Source of the DNA: Pyrenopolyporus hunteri
Taxonomy: Eukaryota > Ascomycota > Sordariomycetes > Xylariales > Hypoxylaceae
DNA: 64,000 nucleotides
Reading direction: 5' to 3'
NCBI GenBank assembly: GCA_902806595.1
Contig: CADCXC010000011.1
Location: 1,426,001 to 1,490,000, forward strand
The translations under genes and the position numbers were made by a program. The notes under the pieces are model-generated. The model did not search any database and was not told the DNA's origin. It saw only the letters and a program-made list of their open reading frames with translations. Of the stretch, positions 10,013 to 21,176 are shown piece by piece; position 1 is the first letter of the stretch; each line of letters starts with the position of its first letter.

Positions 10013-13000
10013 TCAATGCAGCCCCACGAGCCGCCGGTTCCGCGCCTGCAGCTGGCGCAGCTTCTTATCCAGCGCCTCGTGCTGCTTCTTGGCCTGGGCG
10101 AGGGCGGCCTCGGCGTCCTCGACGCTCATGAGGGGCGCGCTGCCGATCGACGGGGACGGGCCGGCGGCGCCGTTGGCGTGGTCGTGGCAGCTGTAGACGG
10201 GGTCCGCGGGAACCGCGGGAGCCGGCGAGGCGGACGAGGACGAGGACGAGGCGGCTGCGGCTGCGGTGGCGGTGGCGGCGGCGGCAGCGGCGGCGAAGTC
10301 GTCGCCGGGGCGCCCGGAGAACAGCTTCTTCTGGTCCTCGGGGGACTCGGCGGAGGGGCAGATCCAGGGGGCGAGCTGCTGTAGGTTGACGTTGCGACCG
10401 GAGGTGGAGGAGCCGGGGCCGGAGCCGGAGCCGGTCGTCTTGTAGCCGCTCAGGTTCAGGGACGGCAGGACGTGCTGGTTGATGCAGCTGATGGCCTCCT
10501 CGCGGTGCATCTTGCCGACCGGGTCGCTGGGGTAGTTGTCCGGGCCCGACGGGAAGTACGACGGCGTTCCGTTGGGCACGGCGCGGTTCTTAACCAGGCT
10601 GAACCCGGTGGCGGGCGTGTGGCGGGGCGCCGAGAAAGCGGTGGGGAGGGCGCTGTCCGCCCTAATGCGATCTTGTAGTTCGAGGAACAGCTCGGCTTCC
10701 TCCTCGGTCAGGTTGAGAAGACAGTCTCCGTTGGGGGTAAGGAGGACGGTGTGGTCGTTCACCGTCTTGCGCACAGGCTGGAATGCGTTGAGTTTATCTT
10801 CGTCCTCCTTCGTGACGATCGTCTTGAGAGTCGGCGGAAGGGTGGTTGGGGCATTGCCGGGAAACTCCGAACGATAGTTTGGCGGAGCCTTGAAGAAGCT
10901 GATCGAATCGACATCGCGATAGCGGCCGCTCTCCATGAGGGATCGGAAGACATCGCGGAGATTGGGGATATCGCCGACATCCTCATCCATAGGCTGCTCC
11001 AGTTTAGGCTCTGGAGTGTGGCCGACGTAATCGGGAGTCAAAACGGTAGTCTTTGTTGACTCGTTCAGTTTTATAGAAGTGTCGACTGCGACGGGACTTG
11101 GGGGAGGACTTTTAACCACCTTGTTCTTCTGGGTACTAACGTTGGGCGACTGAGTTGTCGAAGCGGCGTTCTTCGCGCCTTTGCCCGTCTTCTCACTCGA
11201 GTCTGCCGAGGTTGTTGCTGTGCCCTTTTGATGCGCGTGGGCATCTGATGACTGTTCCGCGCCACTGGGTGTTTCTGGGCGACTCATATTTGCCGTCGTT
11301 GTCTTCTTTTCCTTTTTCTGTTTCTTCTTCCTACCAAGGATAGGAGCTATCTCTACCTCTTGCTCGGCCGGCTTCGTCTCCGCAATTTGGGCGGCGGCCT
11401 CCTTCGAAGCTTCTTTGCGTTGTTTGCGCTGCTGACTCTTCGTAGTTGCACGCACAGACGCGGAGCCTACTTTAGAAGGTGGCGGCGAGCTGGTCCGCGA
11501 CACAGACACGGATGCGCTCACGATAGATGCGGTGTCCGAGATGGCTTCGCTTGCTGGCGTCGCAGGACGATGGCTCGAACCGCCTATGCCGGCGGCTCGA
11601 ATCGACGCGACGGTAGCAGGCGGTAGAATAGGTGAGGCCTCTGTCTTTGGGGTGTGCACGAGACGAAGCGTCTTCGGCGCGACTTTCGCTATGGGAGAGG
11701 ACACGGACGCGGTAGTTGGCGTAGGAGTGGACAAAACAGGAGTTCCTTGGGCTTTGTGGGTCTGAGTTGCGCCAGCAGGGGCTTGTTGTTGCGATTTATC
11801 GGCGCTACCAACGGAGTCATTGACACCAGTCTGTGGGATCGTCTTTGTAGCAGCCGCGATGTCGAGCGTGCCGGGAATCGGACGCTTATCGGATTTCGTG
11901 GGTGTAGGTTTTGTTGGTGCCGCCTTGTTTAGCGCCTCGCCCGTGGCTTTCTTACTTTGGGAGGCCTTTGCGGCGGCTGGCTGCTTGGACGGTAAAGCTG
12001 GCGTAACTTTAGATGGTGAACCTGTTTTGACAGAGTCGAGAGCTGGAAAATCTTCTTCCTGAAGAACCCCTTTTCCTTTTGGTTTCGATGCTTGAGCAGC
12101 GATATCCTTGGATAATCCGCTCTTTGCTGCGAGTTCCTTAATACTCTTCTTCGCCTCGGTTCCCCCGGTACCTGCGGTTTCTTTCTTGGCCGAACCTGGC
12201 TTCGCAATGGCCTTCGGAATAAGCGGCGTAACGGGCCGTGGAATGGCTGGAATAGCGGGGGACCTCGAAGACGCTACCGCGCTTGGACCTGCTTGACTTT
12301 GACCCGTAGGTGTTGAGCTTCTCTCAGCAAGTGTCACCGGCGGGTGTGCGTGGTGGAGACCGAGTCCGGGTGGAACAGACGGCGCCCTTCTCCCATCTTT
12401 CAGGAACAGTAGTCGAGACTCTTCGGGTCCGTCATTATCCGCGACAAGGGCGTCCACCGACGAGGAGGCCTCGTCAAGCGGCAGGAGGTCGTCGTCTAAA
12501 ACAATCACGCGTTAGCTTACTATAATTTAAAATACGTGGTAAGAAAAAGAAAACTACAATACGGATGAGACTAGAAAAGCAAGCATCACGTCACAGAGTT
12601 ACCATCGTCGTCTTCCACAAGTTATACATGACAGTAGCAGCGGGTACGGGTAAGAAATGTGCTATATTGAGCAGCCCCCTTAGGCCTGGTCTGGAGGATC
12701 GACCTGCGTGTTAACGTACATGAAATAAACTTTGTGGAAGACGACGATGGCTTGCCTGGCGTGACCATGTAACCGATTAATGCGCGGGGACAAACAACTG
12801 AATAGTGCCAGAAAAGAAGTGTGTATCATCTGAAAGGCAAAGCACTGGTCGCGAAGCCTCGTCGTTTCCAAGAGCAATGGGGACGCCAAATGCAACCTTA
12901 GACCCGCCCTGGGCCGATGCCTCTCTGCAATGCTCGCTCAAACAATGTGGTGCAATATTCCGATTATTTCCCTTGACCCCTTTCCGAAACCCTAGACGCC

Positions 13001-15698
13001 CCCGACGTAACCCACGGCCGAAGCCGAGTAATAAAAAGAGAAAATAAGGGGAAAGTATCAGAATCAATCGTGCCGCCATACTCCTTAAGCGTTTTTCTTT
13101 TTTCTTTTTTTTTTCACGAAGCGGCTACCATCTACCGCCGTATACGCCGCTCCCGTAAACCATGCTAGGATTGTACCCACCTTGGGTTTGACCACCGTAC
13201 AGCCCCTGTCCGACTCCGGTGCTGGTTCCCTGTTGCTGGTGCTGCATTCTCGCCTGCAGGATACTCGGGTCCGCAAGATCTACTAATCCACTCCCCCCAG
13301 AGGAGGAAGTGTTAGCGTGTCTGTGCTTCTTCCCCTTCTTCTTCTGCTTTGGTCCGAAGTCTTGGAAAGCTCCAGGCTGGGTACCATGGAGCGATGCCAG
13401 GAGGCCCGGAGCCGGAGCAGGAGCTGGGGTGGAGGAGGTGGAGGGTGGATATTGATTACTAAAAGGGAAGTACTCACGCTTTGCCGCTTCGTGGACCTGG
13501 GAGCTGCCCGCGCCCCGCCCACGGATGAGTGACTGGAGTAACTCACTCGACGTGTCCTTGGATCCCGCGCCGAAGGCCGACCCTCCAAACGAATGGCCTT
13601 GGCCGAACATGCCGCCGTTAACCGGCGTCCCGCCCGCGGACTTAAGCCCGGGCGGGGGTCCCGGTATGGACGAAGGGTATAGCTGGTTGCCCGGCTGCGA
13701 ACGATACGCGGACGGCATCATGGAGGATTGCTGCGCCATGTAGCGCGGGTCGCCGGTCGACTTGACATTGATCGAACTGGCATTGTTCTCGTTCGCGAAG
13801 CTGAACCTCGACTGCTGCCGACTGTGCCCCTGGCCCTGGAATAAAGAAGACTGCGGGGATATGCCCGGCGGCATCTGGTCCGCAAAACTGCTGCCCTGGG
13901 GACGAGTGAGGAGTTGTTGCTGCGGCGTTATCGTACGGCCGCCTATAGAGCCGAGGGACGTGGGGTTCTGAGCATATCCAGATAAGCTCGGGCCGAACAG
14001 TTCAGCCGCGCTGCTCCGTTGGATAGGGGGCTGCGCCGGATTGCGCCTCTGGTCATAGCGTCCACTATCGCGACCCTGATCTCTATCTTCGGGCTCTCCG
14101 CCAAGCGCCAAGCTACCGCTCTCGGGCTCGCCCTCGGACGGCTCCAAATTGTCAACTTGCTCTTCTTGGTCGCCTAAGCGGCTCTCCTCCTCTCTCATAG
14201 CCCGTCTTTTCGCACCGCCATTGACGTCGAATAAGGGCGGATAAGAGTCGTCTTTATTCTTGGGCGGCAGGAACGCCTCCGGAGCGCAATTAGCGAGCAG
14301 TTTAAAAAGCTCACCAAAATCAGGAATATCGTCTTCCGAATCAGACGCAGGTTTAGTGCTAGCGGGTGTAGGCTTAGCCGGTACAGACTTAGCAGGTGCT
14401 GGAGAATCGGTGGCAGCCTGCTTCTCGGCCTTCCGACTAGTCGAAGTAGACGGCTCCGGAGTAGCCGCGGTTTCGGCGGGTTTCTCGACAGACTCCTGCG
14501 TCGACTCGCTAGTAACCGGCAACGAAGTCGAGATCGCAGGACTCGAGGCAGCGCCGCTAGTAGCGTGGCTACCTCTTCTGCTCCGCTGCTGAGTGGTGCG
14601 TGCCCAGTTCGCCGAAGCCGGTAGGGCTGGTCCGTCACCGGCATCGGAACCCTCTTTACTGGCGGTACGAACCATGGGCTGCGAGCTAGCCGCCGGTAGA
14701 TGGGACGGGCCCTGCTGTCTCGATGCGGAACGTGACGACGAAGCGGCATTTGAAAGGGGACGCTGGGTATGGACACTGTTCAAAGAGGAGAGGTCTTGTC
14801 GAGAGTAACTATCCTCCTCGTCGCCCAGTTCGTGCAAGAACATGCACTGTCGATTCCCACATTGCTCATGCCTCAACCACGCCGAGCAGTATTTGGTCGT
14901 TCCCAGCTGCGCCTTGAGAATGCGATCGCCGTTTTGCGAACCATGTACGGCTTGTATACAGCGAGCAGCGTCCTCCTTCTTCTCAAAGGTTACGTAGATA
15001 CCCAGCGACTGGGGCTGGCCGTCGGCGGATTTGCGATTACTAATCGAAATCTTTTGGATATTGCCATACTGGCCGAAGAACTCGGGCTTCCGGAGCGTCT
15101 TGAGTAGTTCATCCTCACGAACAGTAGGCGTCAGACCCGTTACGTAGACGAGATTTTTCTGAACGACCCGCACGCCTTGGAGGTTCTTGCGGCTTTCCTT
15201 CTCGGCTTCGCGCTTCTGGACCTCCTTCTGACGTTGCTCGGATGCTCGCTTCTTTTGGTTCTTCTGGATATTTGCGCGGAACTCCGCCTCCCTGCACAGA
15301 ATTAGCGACCACCTCATCTACCGGTGTTGACTGCGGTATACATACTCTTCATGCGTAACGACTTTCCACTTGATATCTTTTTCGTCGTAGGGTCGTCGGC
15401 ATGCGGGGCAAAGTCCGTTAAGGTTGTTTTTCAGATTATTGAAGCAGAACTGGCAAATCTAGGGGGGTGGTCAGTGGCCGATTCGTTTATCAAAAATTTC
15501 TTGCTGAATTTCCTACCTGATACCCACAAGGGCAGGGCCTAAAATTTCTGTCGGAAAGATCGAACTCTTCTATGCACAGAGGGCTTCGCAGATATGTCAG
15601 CTGTCCGTCCCAACGAGGCGTCGAGTACGTCACGCAATATGCGAATAGACTTACCAGGTGTCCTCCTCGTCATCGATGAAGCTGTCTTGAGGAGCCAT
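10013..15698 (-). CDS. not4: NOT4, RING E3 ubiquitin ligase subunit of CCR4-NOT
   Basis: Five exons join in phase: 15698-15655, 15583-15517, 15458-15346, 15291-13136 and 12495-10013, giving about 1620 residues. The N-terminus (MAPQDSFIDDEEDTCPLC) begins the C4C4 RING finger, which continues through CPCGYQICQFCFNN and LCPACRRPYD to about residue 65. A basic coiled stretch, an RRM (about 119-200) and a C3H zinc finger (about 210-229, CX8CX4CX3H) follow. The rest is disordered and rich in Ser, Pro and Gln. The last exon starts DDDLLPLDEA and ends in a predicted coiled coil (SVEDAEAALAQAKK...). NOT4 with UBC4-type E2s marks stalled or faulty translation products and ribosomal proteins. The fourth intron (13135-12494, 642 nt) is far longer than the others; its acceptor has a GCTAAC branch site. 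If the two large exons were separate genes, the upstream protein would end at 13125 after about 796 residues. Confidence 0.85.
12494..13135 (-). other. Unusually long (642-nt) intron of NOT4
   Basis: The donor is G|GTAGAT just before an in-frame TAG. The acceptor is TGATTGTTTTAG with GCTAACGCG upstream. A T-rich tract (A-rich on the sense strand) lies at 13091-13114. Phase 1 to phase 1 joins give Y-G-D-D-D-L, continuing a typical NOT4 C-terminal half. A small exon hidden inside cannot be excluded. Confidence 0.55.
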
Positions 15699-17078
15699 AT
15701 CGGTCCGTCGAGGGCTTTCTCAGAAAACTTAGGCCGGCTTGGCAAGATGGGATCAGCACTAGGCCAGACCGAGGGCGTTTAAGCCGGGTAGTACGCTGTC
15801 GGTGACGAGTAAGGTAGGTGTGGCTAGGTGCACACAGGGCGCGTCGTGTCTATGTGTCAAGTTTGGGTTGAAATATCGGGTGATTATGCAGCGGGTATGG
15901 TTATTATACCGGGAGAAAAAAACATGCGAGGCCGCCGTAAAAACGCGTCAGGGAAAATAGGAAAGGTGCTGAGGGAGTTGACTGGTACGTTAGGCGGTGT
16001 CGCGTGTGGTGGAAGGCGAGTTGGCCGGGAGGGGGTAGACCAGTAGAACAGTTTGCGGTTATGGCGTGAAGGTAAGAAGCAGGTGAAGGTTGAAAAGGCA
16101 AAGGAGGTTTAATGCAGAAAGATTGGATCAGAGCGCCGAAAAGAAAGGTTGCCCCGATTCGCGCTAGGTACCTTACCTAAGCTGCTAGGTAGGAAACCTG
16201 AAAAGGGCCCAATCCGGCTTAGCGGCTTAGCGGCACAGCGTCAATTTTGAATTTTTGCCTCAGCCGTTCTTTCAGGGCTACGTACCCGGTACCTCCTTTT
16301 TATCTTATCCGTCCGGCAAAGTCTCAGGTACCGACTACGAAATTCCCCAAATTTTAACGGCCTATGTTGATTTTCTGGCGGAGAGCAACAAGTAGGTACG
16401 TGTAGCCCAAGGCAACGGTCGAAAGAAAGTTTCACCCCGAAGTGGTGGTAGGTAGTTTTAAATCCGGTAGTCCGACGTGGGTAGGTTGCTATGCTACGGG
16501 TAGGTAGTCTCACCGCTTGCAGTGATTTTTTTTTTTTTTTTTCTATGTGATGTTGGTCTGGGTGAATCCGAGGGATGGGAACGTTTATCACTATTACTAA
16601 CGGTGACTGGATCATTTAAGTTTTTTGCAGTTGGAGAGGTGCAGGTCATGTGCTACGTCACGAGTATGGGCGATATAAAGGAGTACCCAGGTACATGCAT
16701 GTGGTTTAGGCAAATTGTTTATGTGTACAATTGCATAGACATTTTTATCCTTATCACGCATGCACATATACGCATTGACCCTGGGTTCGTAATGCAGGTA
16801 GCTCAGACATTACCTAAGTACCTAAGGATAAAGGTACCTTACCGAGGTACCTCAGTACATAGAAGTCGGACCATGCCTCAACATTGTTCCGCAAATTGGG
16901 AATTCTCTCGATCTGATTGGACTCTTCCTCTTCCAATCCCGCTCCCTGCATACTTGGGTCGGCTCTTAGGTCATGAACTTCCCGAATTATCGTAACGGAC
17001 GGCTCAATACCTCTCGATAGACCATACCCAACTCCCCCCTCCGTAATCAATTGGCTCGCCTGCCACCGCCCGTCGAAC
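15699..17078. other. Divergent promoter region, NOT4 / complex I subunit
   Basis: This 1.4-kb region separates two diverging genes. It has a run of about 18 T at 16525-16542, several TACCTAGG-like and TACC fragments (16165-16195, 16805-16855), and no coding stretch I can support. Confidence 0.55.
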
Positions 17079-18020
17079 ATGGCGACCAAGCTCTGCCGAA
17101 GCAGAGCTCTAGCGTCAGCTCTGCGGCCCGCGAAGCCTTCGTTCCCGTCGTCCCTAAACGAGCAGGCCGTCCGTTGCATCGCCTCGACTGCTCGCCAAAA
17201 TGTCGCTCTACCCAAGGATGCCCCGAACATGAGGCACGCCCCGCGAGACCACCCCAAGGAGCTCAAGGCGCCCATCGTCAACCCCGCCGACAAGTACTCC
17301 ACAAAGGCCGACGACCTCCATCGATACGGAGCTTGGCTTATGGGCTGCTTGCCCAAGTACATCCAGCAGTTCTCCGTCTGGAAGGACGAGCTGGTCATCT
17401 ACATCCCACCCTCCGGAGTCATACCCGTCTTCTCTTTCCTCAAATGTAAGGGCGTCCGTCGCATGCGCATTCGTAACCGGGCGTGACAAGTTCCGCTAAC
17501 CCCGAAGCTAGACAACACGGCCGCCGAGTTCACCCAGATGAGCACTATTACCGCCGTCGACTTCCCGACCCGAGACCAGCGGTTCGAGATCGTCTACAAC
17601 GTGCTGAGTGTAAGGCATAACGCGCGGATCCGAGTGAAGACGTACGCCGACGAGGCGTCGCCGGTGCCGAGCGTCACGAGCCTGTACGACGGCGCCAACT
17701 GGTACGAGCGGGAGGTCTACGACATGTTCGGCGTCTTCTTCGTCGGCCACCCGGACCTGCGCCGCATCATGACGGACTACGGTTTCGAGGGCCACCCCCT
17801 GCGAAAGGACTTCCCCCTGACGGGATACACGGAGATCCGCTACGACGAGGAGAAGAAGCGCATCGTCACCGAGCCGCTAGAGCTAACGCAGGCCTTCCGA
17901 AACTTTGAGGGAGGTTCGACGGCCTGGGAGCCGGTCGGGCCTGGTGACGACCGCAAGCCCGATACCTTCAAGTTACCCACACCCAAGCCCGAGGAGAAGA
18001 AGGAGGAGCCTAAGAAATAG
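17079..18020 (+). CDS. NDUFS3: NADH:ubiquinone oxidoreductase 30-kDa subunit, mitochondrial
   Basis: Two exons (17079-17445, 17512-18020) give 291 residues. The intron is 66 nt, with GTAAGG, a CGCTAAC branch site and CTAG. The N-terminus is basic and Ser/Ala-rich (MATKLCRSRALASALRP), fitting a mitochondrial presequence. The body matches the NuoC/NDUFS3 family over its full length: YGAWLMGCLPKYIQQFSVWK, VDFPTRDQRFEIVYN, RVKTYADEASPVPS, YEREVYDMFGVFFVGHPDLR and the signature GFEGHPLRKDFPLTGYTE. The protein sits in the peripheral arm of complex I next to the iron-sulfur chain. The C-terminus ends in a Lys/Glu/Pro-rich tail. The start is the first ATG with a good presequence. I see nothing unusual in it. 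Confidence 0.96.
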
Positions 18021-18324
18021 ACGCCAGTTTCGTGGCTTGTACATAACTGTGACACAATCGACGTTGTTACCATTTAGCATCTGATCATACCCTCATTCAG
18101 ATCGTAGAGCAACATCAACTAAGGCATATATATAGCTATGCGCGCAATCTTAGGTATCGGGAACCGCTGTTCATCACGTTAGAATCCAGCAGACTAAAAC
18201 TACTAAAATTTTATCAGCAGCTATTCTCGCAAGAAAATTCTTTTATCCTATGTTGATCTTTATTAAAACGGCAATAGTCATTTCAACTACTAGCTAACAC
18301 TAGGCTCTCTACAAGGCCCAGCAT
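18021..18324. other. Intergenic, convergent 3' ends
   Basis: An AT-rich spacer between the complex I subunit gene and the small minus-strand gene that follows. No coding stretch or RNA gene is visible; it should hold both polyadenylation regions. Confidence 0.5.
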
Positions 18325-18703
18325 CTACGGCTGAAAATGCTCAATGCCGATCTCCTCCTCGTCGCCTCCGCCCTGCGTCCTAGCCGCCCTAGAAAACGCT
18401 GAGGTCCTTATCGTTCCGGCCTGCGGATCGCCGGCTGCCCCAGCTTTCTGGTTGCCCTGCGGCTGCTCCGCGGACGGGGTTTTCGGATTCTCGTCCAATC
18501 CGCTGCCTGGACCGGGCGCGGTGTGGCCGTACTTGGCTATAAAGGGTCAACTCAATCCGCTACAAGCTGTTACTACGGTACATCTACCGCCGGCCGGACA
18601 CTCTGGCCCACAGCTCGGGTAGATGTGTCAGGGGTAGGTATGGCTCACTCAGAGCAGGTTTGTCGGTGCTGTTTGTCTCAGCTTGCTGGAATAGCGAAGA
18701 CAT
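18325..18703 (-). CDS. Small spliced gene, 88-aa hydrophilic protein of unknown function
   Basis: I do not recognise this gene. Two exons, 18703-18649 and 18536-18325, join A|CC in phase across a 112-nt intron (GTGAGC donor; TTTATAG acceptor with a TTGAC branch-like site). The product begins MSSLFQQAETNSTDKPAL and continues TKYGHTAPGPGSG. It is rich in Gly, Gln, Ala and Glu and ends DEEEIGIEHFQP. There is no signal peptide, membrane segment or cysteine. The coding stretch is clearly more GC-rich than its AT-rich flanks and has no stops, which supports a real gene. It is probably a small disordered cytosolic or nuclear protein, perhaps stress- or development-related, but that is a guess. It is convergent with the complex I gene and divergent from the next small gene. 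Confidence 0.6.
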
Positions 18704-20014
18704 TACGTGATAGTCCAGACGGTGGTTTGGTATTGTTGTTTATAACTATATGACGGCGTAGTTATGTACTCTGAGACTCATCCCCTGTCTCATTCAAATT
18801 GTTTTAAGGCCTTGGTTGGTCACGCGGCATATGTAGTCTGACTCTTTGCCACATTTATAAAGCACCTCCTCCCACCCTTAGGCAATCGACCGATGCGGTT
18901 GAATCATAGATAATGGTCTACCTGCCTTTCGTTGGGGTGATGTCATCGTGACGGACCGGCTTCTCTACTAGGTATGATTTACGCCCCTTATACTCTCCAG
19001 CTACATCACGGCGAAGACTTCATATGTTAAAACATCTCGTCGAATTTTGAATTATTCCGGTGTTTCTTATAACGGGCTAGAATGTTTAGACCATTGAAGG
19101 CAATACAAGCCGTGTGTTATGCAACCAACTCTGCGGGTTTTTAGCTCTTCTAATTATTTATTTGTCAATTATGTATACGTACCCGGATTGGATTGATAAT
19201 TACACGATTTTGTACTTCCATATGTTCATTCCTGTATTTGCCTCAAATAAATCTTATGAGTATACAGACGAAGACGAAGATAATTCACATTCACATATCA
19301 GACAGCGTATCTGTATTATGACTTATCGCCTCTTATTCAGAAAGCGTGTAGATTCATAGCGTACGTAAACGGCGGTAATTATAATAAAGGGGACTTTAGA
19401 ACGAACCCGGGTCCGAATAGGGGTATGATACCTTTTAACATTGGGTAGGGTAAGGGGAGAGCTTCCGCTCTCTAGCTAGCTGGGAACGATAAAATTCATG
19501 GGCGTATCATATCACCCAGGTGTTTCACTCAACCCATAGCGTACAATATCTTAGCTACTCGCTGAGTCTACCCTTTGCTCCGTGATGTGCTTCTCGCTAT
19601 GGCTATCATGTTGAGGCAACTCTATTCCCCAGCTAGCCGAGTAGGCTCGAGGTATTTGGCGTAGTAAACCTACGCATGGCCTCAAAACTCGCTAGCAATA
19701 TTATAGTGCGAGCCCGGGAATCGGGATACATGATGTTTACCCCGTGCCTGGGTTACGCCCTCAGTATCGTCAATCTTTTAAGCTTAACTCATAGATTATA
19801 TTAGATGAGGCATCATCTGAACTCGCGGTAGAAATATCCCAATGGTTCTCGAGCATTCCTTCCGTCCTTTCTACTAACTCTCTCAGCGCCTCTCGCTCCT
19901 CTCTCTAATTCGAACATCCTCCCGAGTTCTATCCCTATACTCATAGCGCCCAACTCTTCAACCCCATTGGATACATACCTAGGTATACAGCTTACCGTAC
20001 ATACAACATATACA
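18704..20014. other. Intergenic, divergent promoters
   Basis: AT-rich 1.3-kb spacer between two small genes of unknown function. It has a TACCTAGGTA palindrome at 19976-19985, about 30 bp before the + strand start codon. Nothing coding is supported. Confidence 0.5.
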
Positions 20015-20682
20015 ATGCCTACAATGTGTCCAGATCACTGCACGCCACTCCCAAGCGAGTGCATAAGACGCTCCCCGTCCGACTCCCAGGGACAACCCCC
20101 AATCCGCCTCGCCACGATCCCGGAGGAGCCGTGCGGGTTCCAGCCTCTGTGCATGACCAGCGACACGAACCGCGACGGGTAAGTCCTCTCTCTCCATTCC
20201 TCCATTCCTCCCTCTTCCCATCAACCCATCCCCTCACATCACCACCCCATCCAACAACAGACGCACCACCTAACAGCCGCCCACCTCCCAGGTTCAAGCC
20301 GTTAGAGCGGTACCTCCGGGACTGCTCACCAGAGCGTCCGCGTTCGCCGGAGCGCTTGCCTTCGCCGGTGCCGGTGTCGGCGCCGGCGCCGACCGTCAGT
20401 ATCATCATCAATTGCTCTCCGTCCTTCTCCACCAGCACCACCCACGCCACTAGCCGAAGCGGTATCACGATCAAGATCGGCACGGGCACGGACGCCGACG
20501 CCGACGCCGAAACCGAAACCGAGGTCAGCTATGGTAGCGACAAGGGCGTCGTGCGAGACGGAGGTGGATCCAAAGCCGTCCGCGTTGCCCACGGCGGCCT
20601 GGGCATGCTGCTGATGACCGTGCTAGCGGTGGTTTCGATGCTGGTTGTCGGCACGGCGGTCTGGATTGTGTTGAAAATGTAG
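20015..20682 (+). CDS. Small Pro/Ser-rich protein with a C-terminal membrane anchor
   Basis: I do not recognise the family. Two exons, 20015-20178 and 20292-20682, join GG|G in phase across a 113-nt intron (GTAAGT ... CTCCCAG), giving 184 residues. Residues 1-55 contain six cysteines and begin MPTMCPDHCTPLPSEC. The middle is Ser/Pro/Arg-rich (SPERPRSPERLPSP), followed by an acidic Thr/Asp/Ala/Glu repeat (TDADADAETETE). A single hydrophobic segment (GMLLMTVLAVVSMLVVGTAV) lies in the last 25 residues and ends VLKM. The layout suggests a tail-anchored protein facing the cytosol. There is no signal peptide. Read without splicing, the second exon extends upstream into an arginine-rich frame, which I regard as artificial. 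Function unknown. Confidence 0.6.
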
Positions 20683-21176
20683 GTCGAACTATCGCTAGAG
20701 GGTTTTTATATACCTACCCGGGTATATAGGTATATATATTCGGTATGGTATCATATCCCTCCCCCGGGTCGGTCAGATCAGGAATACGAAACTCCGTTGC
20801 TTGCTTGCTTGCTTGCGCGGCGATGCGGGACATAGTTGGTTGATTGGTTTAATGCGTTATAATGGGCTAAGAACATAAATCAGAATATCATATATATAAT
20901 TCACACACTCTCTACATCAATCGAGGAGTATTTTAGAAATCATTTGCAATGCATTTGGGGTATCTAAGGGGACATTCCTGAGAAGAGACCTAACCACTAA
21001 TCTGATAGTCTTATGACTTCATCGCCCTGTCCTATATCCGCATGACCTTTGCCCCCGTAAACTTGCGTTATTTGAAATCTAAACCACACACATTTTCCGT
21101 GTCCATAGAGCAACCCGACCCATCCTTACACCACGCTCCGAAACATACACAAATACAAGTAACATCCCTGGTGTTA
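20683..21176. other. Intergenic, convergent 3' ends
   Basis: Between two convergent genes. Contains TATATACC/GGTATATA repeats near 20710-20740 and a GCTT run at 20800-20813. No gene is visible. Confidence 0.5.

Noticed and set aside
13430..13475. Extra intron in NOT4 starting at GTGAGTACTTCC (about 13474)
   Set aside because: The nearest acceptor would give a 19-nt intron. Longer options delete in-frame Pro/Ser-rich sequence without a clear branch site.
13125..15317. NOT4 as two separate genes
   Set aside because: The upstream part starts with a RING and lacks a typical NOT4 C-terminus; the downstream frame has no ATG-led N-terminus of its own except an artefact reading through the acceptor. 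A phase-correct join exists.
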